From: Numida meleagris
Taxonomy: Eukaryota; Chordata; Aves; Galliformes; Numididae
DNA length: 64,000 nucleotides
NCBI RefSeq assembly: GCF_002078875.1
Contig: NC_034412.1
Location: forward strand, 15,912,238-15,976,237
Direction: 5' to 3'
Made by a program: the position numbers and the translations under genes. The notes below the pieces were generated by a model that saw nothing but the letters and a program-made list of their open reading frames with translations, was not told the DNA's origin and searched no databases. Positions 52,901 to 63,000 of the stretch are shown here, piece after piece (position 1 is the stretch's first letter; each line of letters opens with the position of its first letter).

Positions 52901-53046
52901 GGCATCCCGCAAGCAGTAAGGGCTGACCGCCCAACGACCTCAGACCCGTACGCAGCCGAACCGGTGCAGACGTCGCTCCTGCCCTCCGAGAGGCTACAGG
53001 CCGCCCCGACCCCCTCCCCGCTCTCGCCCCCGGGCCCGCTCACCAT
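37817..53046 (-). CDS. GUCY1B2: GUCY1B2, soluble guanylate cyclase beta-2 subunit, complete, 16 coding exons, 779 aa
   Basis: Makes cGMP from GTP, probably in response to nitric oxide at a heme. Sixteen exons join without a frame break (2340 nt including stop). Residues 1-185 are [22 protein letters not shown], proximal heme ligand His103 in NLDALH, and the porphyrin clamp Tyr132-x-Ser134-x-Arg136. About residues 210-360 are the H-NOXA/PAS-like region, and 360-465 a signalling coiled coil. The catalytic domain (467-640) keeps Asp478 (FSDVVTF) and Asp522 (ETIGDAY) for metal, Glu518 and Cys588 for guanine, and Asn595 and Arg599 ([10 protein letters not shown]). A long tail ends in the CAAX-like box CNLL. 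Beta-1 lacks the first metal Asp (it has FSG), so this is beta-2; the match to recalled rat beta-2 runs along the whole length, though this protein is longer (rat is about 680). An intact gene by sequence; expression is unknown. Confidence 0.92.
38733..38855 (-). CDS. GUCY1B2: GUCY1B2 coding exon 15
   Basis: Acceptor cttctttcag and donor gtaagt on the - strand, 123 nt, phase 1 to 1. It encodes [20 protein letters not shown] and [13 protein letters not shown]. It is tail sequence after the cyclase domain, with a basic KRR patch. A multiple of three, so it could be skipped in frame. Confidence 0.78.
38944..39158 (-). CDS. GUCY1B2: GUCY1B2 coding exon 14
   Basis: Acceptor ttgttcttttag and donor gtagag (minus strand). 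It encodes [20 protein letters not shown], then the end of the cyclase domain (MHTYFLV), ENEIMGRP and a Ser/Glu-rich tail ending SSHQT. Confidence 0.88.
40331..40485 (-). CDS. GUCY1B2: GUCY1B2 coding exon 13 (catalytic)
   Basis: Acceptor tctttgtaaag and donor gtgagt (minus strand). It encodes [20 protein letters not shown] and [19 protein letters not shown]. Cys588 sets guanine specificity; Asn595 and Arg599 are the transition-state residues. Confidence 0.93.
40761..40907 (-). CDS. GUCY1B2: GUCY1B2 coding exon 12 (catalytic)
   Basis: Acceptor tctcaattaaag and donor gtaagt (minus strand), 49 codons. It encodes [20 protein letters not shown] and ends NPVSGNPIQ. It carries purine-binding Glu518 and metal-binding Asp522. 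Confidence 0.93.
40908..43106 (-). other. GUCY1B2 intron 11
   Basis: 2.2-kb GT-AG intron. Open frames on both strands are short and none matches the cyclase. I see no repeat family in it. Confidence 0.75.
43107..43255 (-). CDS. GUCY1B2: GUCY1B2 coding exon 11 (catalytic)
   Basis: Acceptor ctgctcacag and donor gtatgt (minus strand). It encodes [20 protein letters not shown] and ends TTVHDVYK. Asp478 in FSDVV is the first metal ligand, which beta-1 lacks. Confidence 0.94.
44015..44335 (-). CDS. GUCY1B2: GUCY1B2 coding exon 10 (signalling helix)
   Basis: Acceptor ttttaaacag and donor gtgaat (minus strand), 321 nt. It encodes [20 protein letters not shown], then [20 protein letters not shown] and the coiled coil [20 protein letters not shown] leading to [18 protein letters not shown], the linker into the catalytic domain. 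Confidence 0.94.
44336..46165 (-). other. GUCY1B2 intron 9
   Basis: 1.8-kb GT-AG intron, AT-rich, with a short A run near 45300. No other feature seen. Confidence 0.75.
46166..46382 (-). CDS. GUCY1B2: GUCY1B2 coding exon 9
   Basis: Acceptor ttctctttttaag and donor gtactt (minus strand). It encodes [20 protein letters not shown] and [20 protein letters not shown], ending LQLRG across the junction. H-NOXA/PAS-like region. An alternative acceptor (ctcag) five bases in would break the frame from exon 8. Confidence 0.9.
47599..47702 (-). CDS. GUCY1B2: GUCY1B2 coding exon 8
   Basis: Acceptor cttgccacag and donor gtagga (minus strand). It encodes [20 protein letters not shown] and [14 protein letters not shown], the start of the H-NOXA region. 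Confidence 0.9.
47703..49225 (-). other. GUCY1B2 intron 7
   Basis: 1.5-kb GT-AG intron with a poly-pyrimidine run at about 49033-49050 (+ strand T tract). No exon or repeat family recognised. Confidence 0.75.
49226..49328 (-). CDS. GUCY1B2: GUCY1B2 coding exon 7
   Basis: Minus-strand sequence at the acceptor is tttcagcag, a tandem CAG-CAG site; the upstream AG is used here. It encodes [20 protein letters not shown] and [14 protein letters not shown]. Donor gtgaga. Confidence 0.85.
49412..49632 (-). CDS. GUCY1B2: GUCY1B2 coding exon 6
   Basis: Acceptor ttttgctttcag and donor gtattt (minus strand), 221 nt. It encodes [20 protein letters not shown] and the diagnostic [15 protein letters not shown], then a less conserved linker ending NTQLNNK. 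End of H-NOX. Confidence 0.9.
50853..50952 (-). CDS. GUCY1B2: GUCY1B2 coding exon 5 (heme clamp)
   Basis: Acceptor tgtctcctcag and donor gtaatc (minus strand). It encodes [20 protein letters not shown] and [13 protein letters not shown]. Tyr132, Ser134 and Arg136 form the heme-propionate clamp YxSxR. Confidence 0.94.
51291..51451 (-). CDS. GUCY1B2: GUCY1B2 coding exon 4 (proximal heme His), GC donor
   Basis: Acceptor atcttgccag (minus strand). It encodes [40 protein letters not shown] and ends LSLSYQ. His103 corresponds to the beta-1 heme ligand His105. The donor reads cag|gcaagt, a GC rather than GT site with otherwise optimal consensus. Confidence 0.92.
51643..51737 (-). CDS. GUCY1B2: GUCY1B2 coding exon 3
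   Basis: Acceptor tttctgtcgtag and donor gtatgt (minus strand), 95 nt. It encodes [20 protein letters not shown] and ends [12 protein letters not shown]. Confidence 0.9.
51738..52621 (-). other. GUCY1B2 intron 2
   Basis: GT-AG intron of 884 bp. It carries a short CR1 3' end at about 51998-52057 in the same orientation as the gene. Confidence 0.75.
51998..52057 (-). mobile_element. CR1 LINE 3' end (short)
   Basis: The + strand reads atcacaggata ... aagtcggaagggacc ... aaggatcgttgagtccaact, the reverse complement of a CR1 3' end. The internal 5' border is unclear. Confidence 0.65.
52622..52695 (-). CDS. GUCY1B2: GUCY1B2 coding exon 2
   Basis: Acceptor tttgcttttgcag and donor gtaagg (minus strand). 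It encodes [20 protein letters not shown] and WEKL. The family protein starts MYGF, so only the Met comes from exon 1. Confidence 0.92.
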
Positions 53047-53400
53047 CGTGCCGCCGCTCTCCCGGCGCCGGGGACCGCGGCACCGCCGCCCGCCGAGGCG
53101 GTCCTCCCGCCGCCCAGCGCCGCCGCCGAGGGCCGCCTCTCCTCACGGCGCCGCCGGCCCCCGAGGCGGCCCGGGGGCGGTAGCACGGCGAGGCCCTGCC
53201 CCGCTGCTGGAGGCGCCGAGCCAGGCCCGCGGCCGGGAGCTTTTGGGGAAGGGGGCAGGCGGCGGGGTACTCCTTCGCGAGGCTGTAGGCGGTGGAGCAC
53301 ACTGCCGTGGCGGCTGTGGCACGGCGCATTTTGCTCTGTCGCTCTGCCCTACAGGTGGCAGGTCCCGCAGCGGGTCACCCTGCACTGAGATCAGGCGATG
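52850..53400 (-). promoter_or_regulatory. CpG island, GUCY1B2 promoter and 5' UTR
   Basis: The only long GC- and CpG-dense block in the window, with CCGCC/GGCGG strings such as GGGGGCGG at 53173-53180. It covers the start-codon exon, so transcription likely begins between about 53050 and 53400. Such islands often fire in both directions, but no + strand gene was recognised. Confidence 0.75.
53044..53046 (-). CDS. GUCY1B2: GUCY1B2 coding exon 1: start codon only
   Basis: Read on the - strand: gcacg-ATG-gtgagc. The ATG is the last codon of the exon and is followed directly by a consensus donor. Joined to exon 2 in phase 0 it gives MYGFINTC. The rest of the exon, at higher coordinates, is 5' UTR in the CpG island. 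Confidence 0.83.
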
Positions 53401-53854
53401 CCTTTTTCTCCTGACCTCTCTTTCCACCCCACAGGCTCTATTGGGCCTTTGTGGTCAATAAAGCAGAGTTTTTCTCGAAATCAGTCTCCAGCCAAACAGT
53501 GCGCGGAGTCGGCTTGGGAGAAGTGATAAAAGCTTGATGCATGCCTATAGTCGGGCCACGGAGGGCTAGCTAGCCTTCACGTGGTGCCAGTGCATACACA
53601 AAACCCTCTGTATTTCCCAGGCAATACCAAATAATTATGTAAACGCGTGCCCATGAGAGCTGACACTCTACAGTGTGGCAGACGGGATGCCTGCTGGCTG
53701 AGCTGGGCACACCCCTAGTGTGCCCCATCACGGCCCAGTGGTGGGCGCTGCCTGCCCAGCCCTCGTGCAGCTCGGCCTGAACCCCTTTATGTTTCTCCTG
53801 TGCCCCAGTATTTCCTGCCCTTGCGCACTCACAAAAGGGAAAAGGTCATGTTTG

Positions 53855-53885
53855 TTTATTTATTTATTTATTTATTTATTTATTT
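53855..53885. repeat. (TTTA)n microsatellite
   Basis: About eight tandem TTTA units, 31 bp, just beyond the CpG island. Confidence 0.95.
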
Positions 53886-56800
53886 GCAAGTGTTACATCT
53901 GTCTGCTGGAAGGCATCTGTAAGGAAAAACATCCAGAGAGCTGCCCGTCACCCACAGGGTCAGAAACCCTCACCCACAGCACCATGATAGGCAGTGCTGG
54001 ATCTCCTGCTTCCTCAGGTGGCCCCAGGGGTCGCTCGTGGTGCCAGCACACAGCTCCCACTGTCACGGTGCGGGCACCCTGCCTCAGCTACCTGAAGGAT
54101 GAGCTGGCTGCTCGGTCACAGCCTGTAAAGGAACCACAAATAATCTGAGTACACGTCTGTAACTGCCATCAGTACAAACGTAACTTACTGTGTGAATACT
54201 GATTTTTTTTCATGTGCAAATTTTACCCACATAAACTTGTGGTTAACATGAAAGCAAATAAGTGACATTTACGATGACAAATCAAGAAGATAAAGCTATA
54301 TAAAATGGGAGAGGATGAATGCTAAATCCTGTAAAAGCTGTGTATTTCTGCTCATTGCTTTCAGTATACATTTACAAAGTACAAAGTACTAATTTAAAGT
54401 TTATAATACTTGAATCAGTGTAGAGATTTTCAAATTAAAATAAGTACTTTAGTATCTTTAATTTTTCATATGGTATGCATGACACCTAAATAAGCAATGT
54501 GATTATTTTTTGTAACAAAGATAAGCAACTATCAAAAAGGTTTAGAGATGCAATTCAGGAAACCTATCCAAAGTTCAAATTAAAGCCTGTATAACTCCAT
54601 ATTATACAAGATCATTCATACTGGAATTGAATTAATGATTGTTGCTTTAGCCCTTCCTTTGATTAGTGAATTGATTATGTTATTTTTTTTTTCAGGTTTA
54701 TTTGGCATTATGGGAGAAAATTAGATAAGGACTGTTCAAGTCATACTGCTTGCAAGCAGGTCCTTGGTGGCCCTTTGCAGTCCACAGCCACGTGTCCTCA
54801 GTCACCTTTCCCATATCTAGCTGGACAATGGAAGCTTCCATGTAAGAGAACATAGAGCCAGATTGAGGATTTATAATACTCTTCTGCTGTTATTTTTTAT
54901 TATTATTATTCGTTATTCTTTTGGCACAGATCTTTTGGTAATCAGTACTACAATTCATAAAATACTTGAGAGACAGAACACCCTACATGTTTCTGAATCT
55001 CAGCCCACTCTATGTCAAATGAAGACAACAGTACTCCCTTTCTCAATCTGTTTGTGAATATAATCGCTCCTGCTGCAGTGTATTCAAGTCTCTCAGTGTA
55101 CACTAATACATGCTGACCCATTGTAGTGGTCTAGCCTGGAGCAAAATGCCACCTGCTTTGCCAAGTAAAGGATATGTGAAGGAGAGGTTGGGGTAAGATG
55201 CTTTGGTTTCAGAGGGTTTCTTGCTTCCCAGAACAACTAGGGTGGATGGAGATAAGTTCAGACAGAACTGACCACTGTTATTTTCCTGTCTCTATCCTCT
55301 GAGGCTGAGCCTTGTTGTGAGGGCATGGGATACCTTCAGTTGAAGTATGTTTGGGAAGTTCTCAGCGGTCTTCACAAATGCACAGCTTTTCCTTCCCATA
55401 AGCAGCAAATTGCCCAGCGCTGATGGGCTGAGGACTGGGTTAAGTACAGATCAAGCGTGTCTGTCCTGTAGAAATTGCTAAATGTGGTGTGTCTGGAAGC
55501 CAAACAGCAGCCTAAGTTCTGTTCTGCAACTCCTGTAAAGCTCTGCAGTCTTCTTGACAGTCTATGTTTGTATCTCATGCTTCTTCTGCCCCTGCGTTAA
55601 AGGATCAGTTAATTTGGAAACGGGCTGCTGTGGCCTTGACAAAAAGATATTCATCCATACCTGACAAAAATGATATTGAGAGGCAATTTTCCCTGGCCTT
55701 TTGTTGTACTTGTACCCAGCTAGTAATAAACAGTATCCTTGGCACAGATAGTTCAGCAAAATAAATGGGCTGACTGCGAGAACTGTATACGCTTTTTTCT
55801 TCAATTAGATGAGAAGTGAAAGTAGGCAATATAGCTATTTATAAATTCTGGTTACAGACTTGGAGAATGTAGTCACTGACTTTCTTAGTCTGTGTATGCA
55901 AGGACATCCTCCTTTTTACTACTTTTTCTTTCTGTTGTGCAATTATTAGCTACAATGAAGAGCCAGATGTGAGTTGCCATGTGTAAGGACTGCCGCTGTA
56001 ACCATCTGAGATCACATTCTAAACATTTCAGCCTGAGCCCAAAATACCGCCGCAATAACAGAATACTTTCTCCAAGTGGTTGCCAGCAATCTCTCTCACT
56101 AAAGACCCCCAGTACACTGTTCATTTTAGTATACTGACTTTAAACTTAGCCTCATGTTTGTTGTTGAGATATCATGTGTTCATATTAGTCTAGACAGCCT
56201 GTACTGACTTATTAGTGACTCGAAGAGAAAAGGAATTTGTCCTTTGACAAAAAGAGACCAGAAGTAAAGTTATATAAATATATATTGGTAGGCTTCCAGT
56301 ACTTAGTGCTACCAAACCATGAAGACAGCAGATGTAGAATCTTGATTATGAATAAAAATAAACACAGAACATGTGAGATCCTGCATTGTTTGGATGGCTC
56401 CATTTTTGGTAGACATACTTAAGAACCCTAACAGTTATATTTGAATTCTTTGTAAAGACCTGAGACAAAATGTAAGTGTCATTAATACAGGCTAACTCAA
56501 CTTCAGTGCAATTGTGCTAGTGCAGGCCTTACCCTAAAGAAGGCTTTCGAAAACCCACCTCCTTTGGTTAACTGTTGAGCTGAGCTGGAGATGTAAGACT
56601 GTGTCTGTAGTATTTAAATCAGCTTTGCAAAACTGTCAAGAAAAGTTACCGGCTCAGATCCAAAACCTATTCACAAGTGCCCTTTACCACACTGAAGGGG
56701 AGGGAATTTAAGAAATGAATTATTTGTTCACAGAGCTGGGTAGCCTTTGGCATCATTCCCTTTCCCTCGTCCTTCCATGTATGCTACCCATGTAGTTAAT

Positions 56801-58840
56801 CTCTTCCTGTGCTTGAATTGCTCTGCATTCCCCTGGCATTTCCCTTCCTGGGCATTATTAATTTCTGAGCCTGGGGAAATCAGGACTGCGGCAATGAAAA
56901 TATGTGTAATACAAAGGAGAAACAAACTCTATGTTAACATTTCCTGCACAAAACTTTCTATTTAGAGTCTTTGTGCATGTCCTCTGGGTATTTTCTTTAG
57001 CTTGTCTCTTGTATCACTGCTTACCTTCGACAATAGGTATCCAGTGTCTTTGTTTTCTAAATAGAAAATTGCTCATTACTGGTATTTTGGCTTCTGATTG
57101 CTGGTTAATGAAATTTGTTCCAGCTTCATCATTGCAGCTAGCTACAAAGAATCATTTGTCATGATTGCATGGGCCAGGCTCATTTCTGCCGTAGCTCACA
57201 GACAGTGTGATTATCCAGGAGACTAGAAGAATGCAGTAAAGAATGATGCAAAAATGGGTAAAAGCCAAGGCTCATCAATCTTTGGTGCTGTGGTATTACA
57301 TCTGTATTGTACTCAAAGCCATGCAGTTTGAACATATTAGCATATGAAGCTGTTTGATTGCTTTCTGCGGTCTTGATCTTTTGGAAAAGTAACTACAGAT
57401 TTCAAGGTGCTTGGGTCAAATGAAGAAATAGTTTTATACTAGCTGGCACAGGCTGTGCTGTTAAGCAAGGTTGTATTTGCAGAGCCTGTGGTATATTTCT
57501 ATTCCATCAGCTGTCCTTCCCTATGCTTTAAAAAGAAGGGTACTGTTCATGTCACCTATAATCAGCTATGTAATAAAAGTCTCCAAGGACACAGCTCAAG
57601 AACTCAAAGTAATTCTGCAACGTATCCCCAGTAATGTTAAAGTCACAATAACAGACAAAATCAGACATGTGCAAACCATGCAGCCTGGCCCAGCCCACCC
57701 CGTGGCCACCCCCTGCCCCACGCCATCATGGCAGCAGCTCTTCCCTGCTGAGGGGCCTGGCCTGGCCCCAAGTGCGCATCCATTGCCCAGCAAGAACCAA
57801 ACATTGGTGTGTGACTGGCACTGTACAGGCTGAAACCAGGACACGAGGAGGGTGCAGTGCAGTGCTAATTCAAGTTATGGCAAATAATTTTGTGCAGTTT
57901 GTTACATTGCCTAAACACAGTCCTGTGAACAGCCCCGGGGCTGAGGAGGGCCCAGGGCACATGGCATCCCAGGGCAGGATGAGGGAAGTGCCTTTAGTTA
58001 GCTTTGAGAAGGTTCAGGGAGGATCTGAGCATTGACTGCAGCTGCCTGCTGGAGGCATGGAAGATGAAACCTGTATTTTTCTGATAGGTGCTCAGTGGTG
58101 GAAGGACAAAGAAGCATTAGGCTCAAACTGGAGAATGGACAACTCAGGCCAAAGGAAAAGACTGCCACCATGAGGGTGCTCAAACTCGTTATACTTGACC
58201 TAAATATTGTAAGAAATTACTAACTTACCTTTGGAAGTGATAATTCATTTAACCTCCATTGTGTTATATTAGATACATGTGGGTTTTGTCCTTAAGAGGT
58301 GACTCAGGTTTCCTGTGTCATCAGTCTTAGATAAACCTGTAACTGTTAAATTGCAAATCTTATTTACTAAACTGATGGTTTTAGACAGGACAAGAACAAG
58401 TTCTTTAGACAAGAACTCTTGTCTGAGTTCTGCCCCAGTCACCATCACATCCAGCCTTGTTTCAAATTGAAAGCCTCTTTCACCTAGTGAGCTTTGTCCT
58501 TGGCTACCCTTTCCCTCTGAGACACCTTCCACAGATACTTTCTTGGTACTTCAGATGTAACATTCAGCCTCCTTCCTGTTTTTTCTCCTCCTGGTAATAT
58601 TTTGTAATAGAATTATTATACAACACACCTAGATTTCTCATGTCATGATTAACAAATGTGTTTGCTCAAATTTTCTGGGATAGAACTTAACCTGTAAGCT
58701 GTTTTCATGCTGTATTTTTTTGCCAAAAAAAAAAAAAATACTTGGATCAATTCTGTGAAAAGGTGAAGTTTGCTATCCCTTTTTGCAGATAGCAACACAC
58801 TTTTGTAGCTTTAGGGGGGCACAGGCTTGACTTTCAGAGA

Positions 58841-58859
58841 ACTACAGTTCCCATGATCC
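58841..58859 (+). promoter_or_regulatory. SBS/STAF (ZNF143)-like site
   Basis: ACTACAGTTCCCATGATCC closely fits the consensus ACTACARTTCCCATNATGC bound by ZNF143/THAP11. There is no CpG island or known first exon beside it, so promoter use is inference. Confidence 0.45.
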
Positions 58860-60048
58860 CCACGAAGAATTAGATCTGAGTTTGACAGTGTTGTACTTTG
58901 GGAAAATGGGAAGGTACACAAAGGTTTCCCTCACTTAAGCAAGACAAGTAAAATTTGTAAGTAAATGGAGAGTGGTAAATGCTCCTGGAAAATCCAGGTG
59001 GAAATCTGTGATGATAATAGGAGAAGTCAAAAAGGCAGAGAGAAGTGGCTAAGGGGCTCTAAGGAAACTGTGGATTTGTTACGTAGAAAGGCTATGAGCC
59101 ATGAGTTACTAAATGTTCAAGCAAGGATGGCTAAGGAGCCAGAAGGAAGTAAGTTTTAAGGACAAAATTTAGCTTCTAGTGAAGTGCAAATGAATGCCAT
59201 GGGAAAAGGACGACTGAAAGAAAAAGATGCTTGTCTCCTTGTGCAGCAGGTGCTGGTGGATCTTTTGAAGCATACTGGGATGAAGACTTCTGTTCATCCT
59301 GTAAAGGAGAGGGAGGTGATAGGTGCTGGTTGGTCGTTACGGTGCTTTTATTCGTTACAAGGGATAAGGGCTTACCTGAAGAATTTGTGACCCACCTGTC
59401 TGCGGTAGGGTGAGTTGGTAGGATAAGAAACTCAGATATAGACTAACTGATAGCAAGTAGAGGCACTGTAACTTAGCCCTGTGTTTTCTCTGTCTCCACC
59501 TACAACTGTAATCTCCTTTTTGATCTCTCCCTTTTGAAACTGTAGGTGTTGGTGATGATCTAACCAGCACCTGACTCTCCAACCATCTGTCTGGGGAAGA
59601 CTGGGTAGGGACGAGTGAGCTGAGCTCTGTGATGGGGGCGTGGCTGTTGCACTGGTGGATCCCGATGGAGGATTACTTACAATTTCCATAATTTTCCTTT
59701 CAGCCCTAAAATACTCCCTGCATCCAACCAGTGATAAATGAACTTGAAAGGTCGAGATGATGTGCAGAGTGGAGAAGGGTAAACTCTATATCACCAAGAA
59801 GTCAAGAGGACAGATTTTTCTGATGCACTTTCTGAAGCTGTGATGCCTGTCTTTATGTATCTCTACACAATGAATTCAGATCATAATGCAAGTAGGTCTT
59901 CCATTATGGGCCCAAATCAGAATAAATACAGCCAGAATAAATATAATTAGATGTTTGAAAAGATTCACCACAAAGTTTAACTTGCTGGCCCAACTTCTGT
60001 TGTAGCTGATTACTCCAATGCTCAGTAACAGAAAGAACCTTTTGCAAT

Positions 60049-60051
<3 letters not shown>

Positions 60052-60079
<28 letters not shown>
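60052..60079. repeat. Poly(A) tract, 28 bp
   Basis: Uninterrupted run of A. It could be the tail of an old retrocopy, but no recognisable body precedes it. Confidence 0.95.
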
Positions 60080-60082
<3 letters not shown>

Positions 60083-63000
60083 TAATCTTAGTAGTCCAGA
60101 CTACCTCCAGAAAATGCACTGTACCATTTTGATCTGTGTAGGACATACAGTGTCTATCCAAAAGCTCTTATGGGGTAATTTAGGGACAATAGCAGTCTTT
60201 GTTTTGATTTTGGATTTGTGCTTGGTTTTGCACTGATTTGGATGGTAAACATACAACTGAGACTTTCCAATTTTTAATGCTAATGTGGAGCTATATATAT
60301 TTCAGATTTTCAGCAGTTCCCCTTAGATTGATTTTTCCTTTGATAATTACTTTTGCCAAACCTAATGTATTGAAACCTGACTTGGACCGTCTTGATTTCA
60401 GCAAAAATAATTCCATGTAGTTGCTCTTTGAATGAGGCTAGGGAATAAATGTCTCTCTTTTATTTTAAGATGAATTATTTCGTTGAAAGGCTATTTTGTT
60501 TAGAGTAAGAATTTGTATTTGCACCCCTCTGTAGTGCTAGTCCTGCCGCATCTGGATGAAGCAGTTTCGCTGAAGCAACAAAGAACTTGACAAAGACTGT
60601 GAAAGCTGTCCCAGAAGCATGATAAATAGCTGGTGCTTAGCTCCAGGATCAGAACCAACTAGCTAGTGTGTGTGCCCCATGCTTCTGTGCAGATTTGTCA
60701 TCTGCTTAGAAATTGGCATTGTCCTCATGATGGATGGAATAGAAATCTGCCCAAATGTGGGAAGGTCATTGGCCTTTAAAAAAATATCTTACAAGTGCAG
60801 CTGCACCCTTGCTGCAGTGTGCCGTCCTGCTTTGCTCCTCATCCTGACCAGGACTGCCACACTTATGCTGAAAGCAAGAGAAATCCAAGTCGTGGGCTTT
60901 CCTGGATGGGGGACAAAAGCTACTCTCAGATATGGCTGTGGAATTACTGAAGTGGGATGAGGCAGCTATGCATATGTAAAACAGGAGCTGTACTGTAATA
61001 CAAATTACAATTCAGAGGAGCAATGCTATCTTTGCCTGCATGGAATTATATGGAGATGACAGCAAATGCACTGTAATTTGTTTGTGTGGACAGAAAGCAC
61101 ACTGTAATTTGTGTGCTTGTGATTGTTGCAAAGTGTGCAGGGTTGTACATCTCTTTGAGTAATTTCTCCTCTTTGCTGCATGCACAGCAGTGCCTGAAGC
61201 CCCTCAGTGGCTCTGCATGCTCCTTTGTTGCTGCTTGGCGAGTTTCCCCCTTTCTTTTCTCCCTTCTTTTCCCTACTCTGATAGAATAGCATTCTGGGAA
61301 AGGGGATGCCTGCTATTTATGAAGCACTGCAATGCAAACAAACCAGCTCCAAATGAACCTTGACTGGGAAAATCTGTGCCACACACTCTGCACTATATGC
61401 AAGTGGCTAGAAATCATGGCCAGGCAGGTGAGGAGCCCTAAGTTCCAGGCATCTTCTCAGTCCTTTACCAGTGACTTACCAATAGAAATATCTGTGAGAA
61501 ATAGGTTAAAACTAGACAGTTAATTAGTTTTATGATGTTAATTTATTTCTGCTTGATGGGCCTGTGCTCTGTTTAAAGTAATCATCAGTTACTAGACTGA
61601 GCTGTACCATGTCTTCAAAGCCTTGTAAAAGCAATACTTGTCATGCAGGTAAACAGCATTGCCCACATTTTCCTAAGGGAAAATAGAAAAGCAGAGCAAT
61701 GTGCAGTGAGGCTGTAGGGGAGATGATTCAGCATACAGCTCTGGACCTTGTTTTCTTAGCTGAAATAAACTAGTACAGATATAAAACTGGAGACATGTGA
61801 GTTCATTACTGAGAAACAGAATCATTAACAGCTAATTGAGAGGAGGCTAGCTCCAACTTGTCCAGCTGCTCTCTCCCAACAGCTTGTCCGATGGTGTAAT
61901 ACATTAAAAACAATAGTAATCCTGCTGTCCAGTAACGTGTGTAGGCTAGTTATTATAATCTTAACTACAGCTGAAAGTAGAAACTCAAGTAAAGCCATCC
62001 CCAATCTATAGCAACAATTCTTTCAAAGGATTGGCCATTAAGACAAGAGTTTCCGCATTGCATTGGCTTCCTTTGCTTACCAGATTTTCTCTGCTGCCCC
62101 TAAGCCAACAGTTTCATTCCTCATTTTGTCCTGTGGCAGCATTGGGTTGCCAAAAACCGTAATGGAGTTTCAGGCATGGAACTTGCTGGGCCTTCTTAGT
62201 GCAATAGGCAGTACATCTTCTCTCCCCTCACATTTAGGTATGAGCATTGAAGGTATCATTGCCTGCTTCCAAACTTAAGGTGAAGGAGTTATTGATCAGG
62301 TTTGAGGCCACTTTTCTAATACAGACTAACATCCTCAGCTATATGGCTTGGTTCCTTCGCTTTGAGGGTTAGGGGAGGGAATTGCAGTGGAGTATTCTGA
62401 TGCCAGACCAATGCCTGTTCCTGAGCAGCAGGCTGCTGCCGCAGAGCAGGGTGCCCAGCTCTGTGCTGCTCTGACAAACACTGTGTATTAGGTAACTCTG
62501 AACAAGCTGTCCCGCACTTGGGATTATTCATATCACCATGACATTTTCTTGAGTACTGCAAGCATTTCCTTGCACAACACTTTCACAAAGGGAAAATGAG
62601 GCAGAATTGCTAGAACATCTTTCCAGCACCTGAAAACTTCATGGTCGAAGTAACCCCAAAGAATCCTTCAAATCCATACTTGTCACCAAATAATAATTAA
62701 GATGTGGGATTACCCAACATAGCTTTTGATTCATAGAGCTAGCACTGTTGAGCATGAGGAAAATAATAGATTTTATTGGGTAATTTGTGTGTTTGGACGC
62801 ACAATCCTTCAAGCCAAATCATTCCTATGGCCCTGAGAAATCCCTGAATGAAAAATTCTGCCATTGCCACAAGTTGTCATTAAAACACAGAGCAAAATCC
62901 TCCTTATTTCACCTACCACGTAATACCAAGGAGAAAACACTGTGAGGAAAATTCTCCTCTAATGCTTAAATTCCTGTCAACTTAAGCCAGGCACCATTTT

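Noticed and set aside
37817..53046. Assignment to GUCY1B1
   Set aside because: Beta-1 has Gly in place of the first metal Asp (FSGIV), no CAAX tail and a length near 619 residues; this sequence has [18 protein letters not shown] and a long tail.
52850..53461. 203-codon open frame on the + strand across the CpG island
   Set aside because: Low-complexity Pro/Arg/Ala product from GC-rich sequence, with large open frames on the other strand too; it overlaps the GUCY1B2 first exon in antisense.
55564..55764. 66-codon open frame (VSHASSAPALKDQLIWKRAA) with protein-like look
   Set aside because: The opposite strand is also open over the same bases, there is no splice context and no family match.
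60052..60079. Poly(A) tract as the tail of a processed pseudogene
   Set aside because: No target-site duplication or recognisable coding body upstream, so it is listed only as a simple repeat.
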